DNA of 64,000 nt. Origin: Gambelia wislizenii (lineage: Eukaryota > Chordata > Lepidosauria > Squamata > Crotaphytidae). Position numbers and translations under genes: made by a program. Positions within the stretch are counted from its first letter, which is position 1. Each line of letters starts with the position of its first letter. The stretch lies in the NCBI GenBank assembly GCA_030847615.1, contig JAUMIR010000001.1, forward strand, positions 61,579,501 through 61,643,500, given 5' to 3'. The notes under the pieces were generated by a model. The model made no database searches, was not told the DNA's origin, and was given only the letters and a program-made list of their open reading frames with translations. Below are positions 46,588 through 55,956 of this stretch, in pieces.

Positions 46588-47169
46588 GGAGATTATCAGA
46601 CAGGACTGCAAAATGTGTTCCTGTCCCACAATTTCCAATACCACTCCTCTCCCAGCACAATAACCCTCCCCATCACACTTGTCTTCTCTCCTATCATTGA
46701 GGCATCCCAGGAATGAATGGGGCTCTGTTCACTTCCTGGAGTGAAATCTCGCCCGTTCTCATGAGAAGATGTGAGTGCAGGAAATTCAAAAATAAAAATA
46801 AAAATAAAGCATAAACATTTTACACAAGCACCTAAACATACTTTAAAATTCCCAAGTATCCCAAGGAGGGTCATAAAAAGACTGAAACTTTCCTGGATGT
46901 CCCAATCTCTCCTGGAAGTGTTCGAGTCGGACTTGCCATTCTTGCTGCAGTGACAAGATTTAAATGGCCCGAGGTTTCACACGCCGACAATGCTGGCACC
47001 AAAACAGAACTGGGGAATGTATTGGTGGCTTCAGCCATCAATTAAAAAAACAACAACACCAGCATAATGCTAGCAGGGACACAAAAGGATGTCATCATCT
47101 GATATTTGCATCCTTTTGTGTTATGCTGGTGTTATACTGGTGCCACATCAGCCGTGTCTGATAATCTCC
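46588..47169. mobile_element. Harbinger-like MITE, 582 bp
   Basis: The left end is GGAGATTATCAGACAGG and the right end, reverse-complemented, is GGAGATTATCAGACACGG. The flanks are TAC and TAT, a 3-bp TSD with one change. Its internal order is the inverse of the 25.0-kb copy. It contains a local inverted repeat ('agcataatgctagc', then 'tgttatgctggtgttat'). Confidence 0.75.
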
Positions 47170-47172
47170 TAT

Positions 47173-47940
47173 GTCTGGGGTAGGCACCTACTCCCCCAGG
47201 AAGAGTGCAACCCCATTCATAACAGGTCACTTAACCATTCCTGGGTCCAGGCACCAGCCTTCCATACAATGTCTATCTTATTGAGTTTCAGCTTCAATTT
47301 ATTGGTAATCATTCAGCTCAGTATGGCATCTAGGTGCAGTTTATTCATCCAATATCCAGCACCTGCACAACACCAGCTGGCTTCAACAACAAGACATGGA
47401 GTGCCCTAACACTCTCAGCCCCAATACTCCTAATGCTTTACCCAGTGGCTTCATATAAATGTTCAATAGCACAGGGGGACAGGATGGAAGAATTTGGCAC
47501 TCACTGCGTATCAGCCCTGGTTCTGAAAGGAATTCCCCAATACCAGTCTCTGGCATAGTCGGTATAGATAAGAGCAGAATCACCATGACACAGTGATTCC
47601 TACTCCTATCCAGTAAGATAGTGTGGTCAGTGGTATTACAAGCCACAGAAAGAGCCAGGAAGATCAACAGTGTGGCACTCTCCCATCTTTCATCCAGAAT
47701 AGACTGACACCCTAAGCAGCTAAGACTGTCTCATGACACACCTTGGCTCAGAGCCAGATAACTGGATCCAAAAATGCCTGAAGCTGCCCAGCCATCACCC
47801 CCTTGAGCACCTTGCCCAACAAAGGTATAAGAGCAATGGGAAACGAGTTCTTATATACCTCTATGTCCAGCAAGGTTGTCTTTGGGAGATGGGTGTGTTG
47901 CAGTCTCTTTTAGATGGGACCTTCCCCTGAGAAAATGAGG
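47173..47940 (-). repeat. LINE-like 3' region, part 2 (family uncertain)
   Basis: This continues the family from 46.0-46.6 kb, for example 'gaagctgcccagccatcacc' and 'ccttgcccaacaaagg'. No intact frame. Identification is tentative. Confidence 0.4.
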
Positions 47941-48073
47941 CCTTTGCTTAGCTTATCATAAACCTGGTACTACAACCAGCCATGCCTTACTTCAGTACAA
48001 TAAAAACAGCAGGGAGCAGAAACACTCTGATTCCCACTGCACCCTGAGTTGATACTCAACACACTCCACATTT

Positions 48074-48413
48074 ATAGATTTTCCTTGGTTTTTTTCCAGG
48101 CTATGAGGCCGTGTTCTGGTATAGTTTTTTTCTGACGTTTCACCTGCATCTGTGGCTGGCATCCTCAGAGAATGGTTGGGTAGGTGTGTGTGTGGAGTTT
48201 ATATGTTTTGAACCCCTGTTGGGGAGTATATGTAAATTTGTGTAATTGAATGGTTAGATTCTGGGTTTAGATATGCAAGGATGATTAGAGTCTGTTTGGC
48301 TAATGGTTTTCCTATTCTGTCTGTGACTCCTTTGATGTATGGTAAAAATACCTTCCCTTTTGGTGGCTCTTTTTCTTCTTCATTCCTGTGTTTTTTTTCT
48401 GGGTCTGGTTGCT
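48074..48413 (-). mobile_element. Penelope-like element, inverted 5' fragment
   Basis: The minus strand holds the 3' terminal segment (48,074-48,300) joined, by an internal deletion at about 48,305-48,310, to the region encoding KPPKG/GVTDRIGK upstream of the endonuclease. The GIY-YIG part is missing. It meets the plus-strand copy head to head at about 48,413. Confidence 0.85.
48130..48172 (-). ncRNA. Hammerhead-like motif, second copy
   Basis: The minus strand has UUCU-CUGAGGA, then GAAAC-GUC-AGAA, identical in core and stem I to the motif at 29.39 kb. Confidence 0.55.
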
Positions 48414-49450
48414 CCAAACCAATGGTTAGGCCACAAGGTATACAGAAAATCCTCACACATGGACAGGTACCTACACACGAACTCCAGTCATCACCCAGGA
48501 CAAAAAAGAAGCACAATAAAACCATTGTTAGACTGCGCAAAAAGGAACCCCACTACCTGGAGGATGAACTGAGGCACCTAAACTGGGCCCTACAGGCTAA
48601 TGGTTACTCCAGATCAGACATCACAAGAGCAGCCAGACCCAGAAAAAAAACACAGGAATGAAGAAGAAAAACAGCCACCCAAAGGGAAGGTATTTTTTCC
48701 ATACATCAAAGGAGTCACAGACAGAATAGGGAAACTGATGAGGAAACACAACCTACAAACAATCCATAGACCAACCAAAAAAATCAAAGAAATGCTACAC
48801 TCAGCAAAGGACAAAAGAGACCCTCTCACAACTGCAGCAGTTTACTGCATACCATGTGGACAGCTGTGGACAAGTTTACATAGGGACCACTAAACACAGT
48901 GTGCAAACACGAATCAAGGAACATGAGAGACACTGCAGACTGGGCCAGCCAGAAAAATCAGCAGTAGCAGAACATGTTATAAACCAACCTGGACACAAAA
49001 TGCTATTTGAAAACACAGAAATTCTAAACCAGGTGAACAATTATCATGTCCGAATGCACAGAGAAGCTAACCTTAAAAGTAAGCAAAATCTGGCTCCCAG
49101 TTTTGAAAAACAATAGAATCAAAACTCAACACTTACAAACGAATTCCACCCAGGGACAGGAGGATTCCCAGCAGCCTATCAACCAACCATTAGCCAAACA
49201 GACACTAATCATCCTTGCATATCTAAACCTAGAAACTAAACATTCAATTACACAAATTTACATATCCTCCCCAACAGGGGTTCACAGCATATAAAGTCTA
49301 CACACACCCCTACTAAATCATTTTCTGAGGATGCCAGCCACAGACGCAAGCAAAACATCAGAAAGAAACTCTTCCAGAACACGGCCACACAGCCCAGAAA
49401 AAAAGCAAGGAAAATCTATGGATGCTGGCCGTGAAAGCCTTTGACTTCAC
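48414..49450 (+). pseudogene. Penelope-like element, 5'-truncated, GIY-YIG region
   Basis: The plus strand starts within the RT thumb (LGHKVYRK) and continues through EQPDPEKKHRNEEEKQPPKG and VTDRIGKLMRKHNLQTI. It ends in the GIY-YIG endonuclease: VYCIPC, an inserted-base region, then CGQVYIGTTKHSVQTRIKEH and HCRLGQPEKSAVAEHV. A frameshift sits between the two halves of the GIY-YIG motif near 48,855-48,865, and more stops occur upstream. The 3' terminal segment (49,310-49,450) carries a decayed hammerhead-like motif. Catalytic RT motifs are absent through 5' truncation. Inactive. Confidence 0.88.
49321..49363 (+). ncRNA. Hammerhead-like motif, decayed
   Basis: CUGAGGA is intact, but GAAAC reads CAAAAC and GUC reads AUC. 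Stem I (UUUU/AGAA) is weakened. Probably inactive. Confidence 0.45.
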
Positions 49451-50860
49451 ATACTTCACATTTGTGTTTCATTTTGGGGTGGGGTGGGGTTGGGGTTTTA
49501 TTTTGTTCAAAGAATTCCCCAAGCATACTCCATGCCAGGTTTTGTCTTCTGTGTTCATTCTCAAAGGAAATGGTATAAGATGTACATAGCCATTTCATTC
49601 CCCCCTTGCTCCTTGGTGTAGGGATGGCAGAATTTAATTTCCAACCAGATCAACATTTTCTGTTTTGTTACTTCTTTTTTTTAAAATGGAATGACATGCT
49701 CTGAGCCACTGCAGCTGACTTTTAATGATACCATCAGAGCCAACCTCCTCATGAAGGGGCAGCTGTATATTTTGGCTCTGAAAGTGTGATGTCACTTGAT
49801 AGTTAGATTAATTACAAATGTTCACATTTGTAAGAAATGTTTCAGAATCTTAATAGGTTCAGCCAATGTTAGGTAAGTACCCTAAAGCTCTTTTATTGTC
49901 AAAGGTGATTCTTGTGTCTTAGATCTTTATGATAAAAGGGTGCACGGGGTGGGGTGTTGTTCCAAAAATCTATATGGCTTTCTCTGTAGAATAATTCCTC
50001 CGCAATGTTTTGGGACGTTCGAATATGGGGAGAATACTTCAGAGGAATATTTGTTCTCTTTGGCAATGGGGAGAAAGCTACCAAAATTATTTGTCTTTGC
50101 ATGAGAGGATTAAATAATCAAGTATTTATATCCTTAGGAGAGGCCTATCTACCCCAGCAGATACCTGCAAGCTCCTAGCAACAGGTTGAAATGTGCAAAG
50201 ATTATTTTTACTTAGTATGTTGGATGCCTGAGATGCTGGTTAGATTGATTACTTGAAGAATATGTTCTCCTTGAAGTTTCCTTGGAATGTGGCCTAGTAA
50301 TTAGGGGAGGGAGGGGCAGGCAGATGTGGTGGTAAATCTTTGAGTGAGCTACATCACTTCAGACTGCTGGTGGTGGTGCATATGACTGAATGCTTCCCAG
50401 TGCCCTTCAGTACAAAAAGGATTGTAGCCTTACCCCACTGTTGGCAAGCTTGCCTGTGTAATTCACTGGTCACTGTCTTTCTCCATCAAGCTGGAAAACT
50501 CCATCCATCAGAGATAATCTTGTTGTTATTCTGCTTGCATCATCATTCACCCCAAGCTGAAAGGGAAGTGAATCAAGAGCCTTTTTTGCCACCTTGTCTG
50601 AAGCTGTAGTCTTTCAGCTTGTCTCAACCTCTAATCCACCCTTTGAATGTTTAACTGTAAACTAGGTCTCCATAAATTATGTCCTAATGAAGTCATGCAT
50701 CTGTAGCTTGTTAAAGATTAGCAACCTTTGCATGCCTATACTTTGTAATTGTTAGTTTGCATTTTTATATGCTTCCTGTTTGTTTGTGTTTACTACACCT
50801 ACTTTCTTCCTTCATCACTCTAACCTGTTCTCCTTTCCTCCCTCTCTTCCTTTAGACTAT
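49451..50860. other. No gene seen; mostly unassigned
   Basis: The stretch 49,945-50,020 is similar to 19,618-19,690. Otherwise no boundaries or domains. Confidence 0.5.
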
Positions 50861-51090
50861 GGACTTTATCACATGCATCAAATACAGTGCCATAACGATG
50901 CCAAATAACCATAAAAGGGCACGCATATCAGACAACATCAACCTTTCGTGGTTATGTCCCTGCCAAAACTTTTTAAATTGTTGGCTTAAGCTGTCAATTG
51001 ATCCCCCTGTCATTTTTTTTGCTGGCATAGCCAGCCTGTGAAACCTCACATATCCCTCCCCCCGTACTTACCCTATCAGTGGCTGGTCAA
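50861..51090. mobile_element. Harbinger-like MITE, left fragment
   Basis: It starts GGACTTTATCACATGC after TAT and follows the 37.4-kb copy ('gccaaataaccataaaagg', 'tcaattgatccccctg', 'gtacttaccctatcag'). It stops near 51,090, so the right half is missing. Confidence 0.75.
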
Positions 51091-52029
51091 GATACCAGTT
51101 TCAATGGCAACCCTGTGCTTCCTGCACATATGTATTTCCCCTGAATGTGGACAAACAACCCTGCATTCTTTTTCCTTTTGGAGAGAACAGTACCCTCCAA
51201 AAATAAAATAAAAATCTTGAACAGCTTTAAATCTGTCTTTTGTACTTGAACAGTTTGGATATCTAAGTGCTTTTTTCCTGCAATATTGGGGAAGTTTTCC
51301 CTTTCCAAAATGGCTTATATTTTAATTTTAGTACCCAATAAGCAGCCTGACCTGCAGCTCAGCTCTTTAAGTGCAGCAGATGGAACCCATTCAGAGTGTC
51401 AGCCCTTTGAAATTTGTGACTGCGATATCCAAAAGAGTGCTCCTCCCTTACTGTATCTCTGTTTCTGAAAGGCAAGTAGAGTGAGCCACTGAGACAGAGA
51501 CCCAGAAATTTTTATGGATGAGGTTTGAGGATCAGGCAGCATGTGAGTGATGGGTAATCATGAGCTATTCTTAAAAGGATGAAGGCGCTTATGAAGGAGG
51601 AGCTTTGTGAGTAATCTATAGGGAATGCTGAGGCAGAAGAGGAGAAACAGGGGCAGCAATGCGCAAGGTGAATTGCCATCTTTTTTAACTCTACTTCCTG
51701 CTCTCACTAGCTGGACTTGGATTCTCCTCCCCTGGAGATAATAATTGGAACCAAGTTCTGTGTCAGAAGGAAGACCATCTATTCTTGGAATGATGAATGA
51801 CGTCGAGGTCCACCTGAGCATTTCCAGGGCAGGAATGTGTAATTATTTCCCTCCAGACAGCAACCTCCACAATCCCGCTATACTAGCCAAAGCTAATGGG
51901 AGTTATGGGTCAAAACATCTGGATGGCCACAGTTGCCCATTGCAGTACCAGGAGATTTTAGGGGACCAGTATTGACAGCCTTGGGATATGCTGTCTCCCT
52001 CTTATCTTCAAATGTCCAAGAATGATGCA
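51091..52029. other. No gene seen; hAT palindrome half-copy
   Basis: The segment 51,860-51,948 ('aatgggagttatgggtc', 'aacatctggatggccac') matches one half of the 8,978-9,110 element. The rest is unassigned. Confidence 0.5.
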
Positions 52030-53040
52030 ATGTGCAAGTTTTCTTGGGGGGGAGTGGCAGTCAGCCACTAGCTGTAACCACCAGATTCAGCATTCTGATC
52101 CCATGGGATAAAGCACTTGTCTACGCAGGCCAAAAGCACTGTACTCACCCTGAATCTGCTGCTTGCAGTCCAGAGGATGTATGGCTACTTCCAGGGAGGA
52201 TCCACAGGTTTTGGACCTTAATCCAACTTTGCCCTGCACTAAGGAGTGGCTTTAGGTTCTGTTGGCATGTGGACAGCTGGATCATGTCTGATTCAGTTAA
52301 TCTAGTTATCCACATGGCAAAAGCAGTGCCACCCTTCTTACCCTGAGCTGAGAAATGCAAGGATGGATCTTCATTGGAGCCATTGCCTCATTGGCCAAGC
52401 AGCTCCCTGCAAGAGCTTGGACGGTGTCATTGCTTCTTCTGAGGGCAGAAATGAACACCTGAACATGTGATCCACTAGAATGGGGTTGCTCTACCTCCTC
52501 CTCATTGATTGCATGGGCACCCGGTTTCTGCCCTCAGCAGAAGGGATGGTGTACCGGACAGGCTTTCCACAGAGCTACTTGGCTGGTGAGGACGTGGTGG
52601 CAGCAGCTCCAATGAGGATCCACCCTCTTCCCTGCACTTTTCAGCATGCCGTTGTTTCTGCAGAGAGCAGAAATGGGACACCCATGCAATCAAGAGGAAG
52701 GAGTAGAGTGACCCCCCGCCTTGTCGATCACATGTCCGGGTTCCCATTTCTGCCCTTAGCAGAAGTGGCGATGAGCTTGGAAGGCTTTCCATGGAGCTCC
52801 TAGGCTAGCGAGGAAGTGGTGGTGGTGGCGGCTCCAAAAACAGGGGATGGGCCAACAGGGTCAATGTGGTGTCAACATGGCTGGCTCACATGGACAACGA
52901 TGCAGCATCACATTGGATTCAGCCCAGTGTGTGTGGCTGCTATAGTGGTCAATCCAGGGCCAGTCTGAAGCATAATGCTCCAGACTGGCCCTGGATTAAG
53001 CAACCAGTGTGGGGGAGTCCGAAGGTGAGCCTCCTTGAAT
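52030..53040. repeat. GC-rich block with direct and inverted duplications
   Basis: A segment of about 100 bp at 52,513-52,613 recurs directly at 52,735-52,834 (shared 'tttctgccc', 'aggctttccac/tggagct', 'gtggtgg..ggctcc'). A second motif, 'attgcatgggcacccgg' near 52,507, recurs inverted near 52,680. A hairpin with 17-bp perfect arms lies at 52,951-52,997. Frames on both strands are open for about 100 codons but are the by-product of the duplications. I cannot name the family. Confidence 0.55.
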
Positions 53041-53061
53041 GAAGTATGAAGACAAGTGGTT

Positions 53062-53069
<8 letters not shown>

Positions 53070-53101
<32 letters not shown>
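53070..53101 (+). repeat. (TA)n microsatellite
   Basis: About 16 TA units. Confidence 0.95.
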
Positions 53102-53107
<6 letters not shown>

Positions 53108-54355
53108 ATCTGATTACTATGCACTGGTTACCAAATGCTTTTTCTGATTTGGGTAGTGGGGAGCCCACAAAAATTTAAGTAAATGGTTCCCATCCAGTTG
53201 AATTCTTCATTTGTTCTGGAATGTGCTCTGAAACATGACTGAGCTCTTTCTTGAACTGTTCTCTTGAGATGATTTCCTGTCCCCCATGGTAATTCCATAC
53301 TCACTATAATCATGCCCACTTTCCTCCCTTAAGCCACTCCACATTTTCCAGCTGAGAGACAGAAGCATACTAGCTTTTCAGGCTGTATACTTCTGGTACA
53401 GGAGTCCTACTGTATTATCTCTTGAGTTAAATTATGTGCGCATAGAGGATTGGGTGGTCAAATCCTGATCAAAATTAGTATTGTGGTTTCTGAAAGTATA
53501 ACAATGGCTGAGAGGATCTGATGCAAAGAATGGTGACTGCAGATGAGAAAAGATGTGTCTTAAGATGTCAATTTTTACTTATTTCATTCCTTTCACTGAG
53601 ATCAAACAATTTTAAATGTGGCAGGATTGCAAGAGTTTTCCAACTCATTTGAGATTATTTTTCATACTATTTTGGGGACAAAAAATTCATTGAGGATTTT
53701 TGCACAAAAACTTTATATTAAGTGTGTGCAAAATAAAGTTATTTTTGCACAAAATTTTACAATACCCCCAATGTTTCTTGCACCAAAAGCAACAAAAATG
53801 GGAGGAGTGGAACTGTTCTTTTCATTGTAGTGGTGTGTGTGTGTGTTGTTGGGGTTTCTTGATGTTCTCAGATTGCTTTTTTATTCAAGGGCCCTCTTGT
53901 TGATGGTTCTGATGTTCATAGCTGTAGTTTTTGGTTATTATCTTTTTAAGTAAACAGACAATGTTTTTGTTTTCCCACACTATTCAATCACAATTCCCAG
54001 CACCACCAGCAACAATATATTCCATCCCAAATGGTGTTTTTCTTTTTTCCACTTCTGGGATATATCTGTCATAGCTCACCCTCTGGAATCTGAAGAACTC
54101 GACACAGAGGAATTAGATTTCCAGGTGTTTATGGCTCCAGATAATGGCAGCCTCTCCAAATCCAAGAAGATGGGGGCTGAAACAGTTGAGGGGCTCCCTC
54201 CTTAGCAGGGCTAGGCAGACACTAAGGACACACCCTTATCTTTTGAAGTTCACCAAAGAGATAAGGAGAGGCTTTGTAGATCTCAGTGTCTGTTAAATAG
54301 GAAATGCTGACTCATTAGGCACCTGATCTCCAAAGGCAGTTCACTATAAAGCTAC
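53102..54355. other. No gene seen; unassigned sequence
   Basis: The stretch 54,060-54,340 precedes the CR1 monomers and may be a fragment of another retroelement (an acidic frame LESEELDTEELDFQVF). It is too short to assign. Confidence 0.45.
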
Positions 54356-54975
54356 AGTTTCCTGCCAGGGAGAAGAAGGAGAGCAGCTTCTGGAGAGCCA
54401 TTTTGATTGGGTGAGTTTGAATTTTTAAAAACTGTTGGGAGAGGCTGCTTGTTTCTGAGGGGGTGGAGCTTCTGGGAGTTTAATTTTTTTAAACTCTTGG
54501 GAGAGGCTGCTTGTTGCTGAGGGGGGTGGAGCTTCTGTGAGTCACATCTGTGAGTCACTAGGGGGTGGAGCTGGGAGCCTAGCTCTATATAAACTCCTTT
54601 CTATATAAACTCCTAGCTCTATATAAACTCCAGAGGCTTTCCAGGCCAGTTTCCTGCCAGGGAGAAGAAGGAGAGCAGATTCTGGAGAGCCATTTTGAGT
54701 GGAGGCTTTCCAGGCCAGTTTCCTGCCAGGGAGAAGAAGGAGAGCAGCTTCTGGACAGCCATTTTGAGTGGGTGAGTTTAATTTTTTTTTCAAACTGTTG
54801 GGAGAGGCTGCTTGTTTCTGAGGGGGGTGGAGCTTCTGGGAGTTTGAATTTTTTTATATTCTTGGGAGAGGCTGCTGGGTGCGCACAAAGTTGAGTGACC
54901 AAACAAAAATACAGCATTCCTAAAAGTACAGCTTAGAGTTCTCAGCATTAACTAAGAGTTCTAAAATCTCTCACC
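54356..54975 (+). promoter_or_regulatory. CR1 5' UTR with tandem monomers and three TATA boxes
   Basis: Repeated units start 'tttcctgccagggagaag' and contain 'gggagaggctgcttg' and 'gtggagcttctg'. They begin at about 54,356, 54,649 (short) and 54,717. Between the first two units three copies of CTATATAAACTCC lie at 54,585, 54,601 and 54,619. The array leads into the ORF1 start 'caccATGg'. The layout resembles promoter monomers of active LINEs. TATA boxes are unusual for a LINE, so they may be sequence coincidence or a captured promoter. Confidence 0.6.
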
Positions 54976-55951
54976 ATGGACACTGAGGGGGCTGCTGCGG
55001 TCACCTGCAACACTTGTGGGATGTTTGTCTTCTTGTCTACAGACATTGGGAACTTCACATGCACCAAGTGCATGTTGGTAGCCCTCTTGAAGGAGAAAGT
55101 CCAGCAGCTGGAGACAAGGTAGCTACACTTCAACATACTCAGGAGCAAGAGGTTTTCCTGGACAGAACAGAACCAACAGTTTTGGGTGGGGACCGCACAG
55201 AGGAACTAGCTGAGGAGGAGAGTGTCACTCCACAGACACAGGAAATTGATAGCTGGAGGAATGTCACACACAGAACAAGAAAATCCAGGGATTCTTCGAG
55301 CAGCTTGCAGCTACAGAATCGATTCAAAGCCCTCTCCCTTATCAAGGACAACGAGGAAGAACAGAATGGACAGACTTCAGGGGCAGTGCAGAGGACCTTG
55401 AGAGTACCACCGTAAGGAACAGCAGCTGCAAAGCCTCAGGGGAGGCATGTGGTGGTGGTGGGGACTCCTTGCTGTGGGGTACAGAAGCAGTGGTTTGTGG
55501 GCCTGACAACATGTCACGGGAGGTGTGTTGTCTCCCTGGGGCAAAGATTCATGATGTGACGGAGAGACTGACAAGACTAGTCAAGCCTACGGATCATTAC
55601 CCCTTCCTTTTGGTTCATGTGGGAACCAACGATACTGCAAGGCACAGCTTTCAGAAGATTAGAAGAGATTATGAGGCTCTGGGGAGGAAGCTGAAAGAAA
55701 TGGATGCACAGGTTGTCATCTCGTCTCTTCTGCCAGTTGAAGGGCATGGTCCAGGAAGGGAGAGGAAAATAGCCGATGTAAACAACTGGCTCCATAGATG
55801 ATGTCACTGAGAACAATTTGGATTCTTGGATCATGGGCTGCGCTTCCATGAGGGGGGACTTCTGGCAAGAGATGGGGTGCATCTTACGACAGTTGGCAGA
55901 AAGATTTTTGCCAACAGTCTCAAGAATTTGATCAGGAGGGCTTTAAACTGA
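54976..55951 (+). pseudogene. CR1 ORF1 (zinc-finger/esterase protein), broken
   Basis: CR1 ORF1 binds nucleic acid and carries an SGNH-type esterase domain in many vertebrate copies. ATG 54,976 lies in a strong Kozak context. The first 48 codons encode paired CxxC motifs (CNTCGMF and CTKCMLVALLKEKVQQLE) leading into a coiled coil. A one-base loss near 55,118 gives a stop at 55,120. Reading continues in another frame (VATLQHTQEQEVFLDRTE) to a stop at 55,413. A third frame (55,469-55,951) encodes the esterase: VCCLPGAKIHDVTERL, LLVHVGTNDTARH (block III), two in-frame stops at 55,799 and 55,808, then LLARDGVHLTTVGRK with the catalytic DxxH. At least one frameshift in each gap plus the stops mean no full ORF1 can be made. 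Confidence 0.88.
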
Positions 55952-55956
55952 GTCAA

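Noticed and set aside
52480..52803. Overlapping frames of about 100 codons on both strands
   Set aside because: They follow the duplicated GC-rich block, have no known domain and no conserved start context.
54542..54917. Minus-strand frames with repeated LLLPGRKLAWKAS peptide
   Set aside because: They are antisense translations of the CR1 5' monomers.
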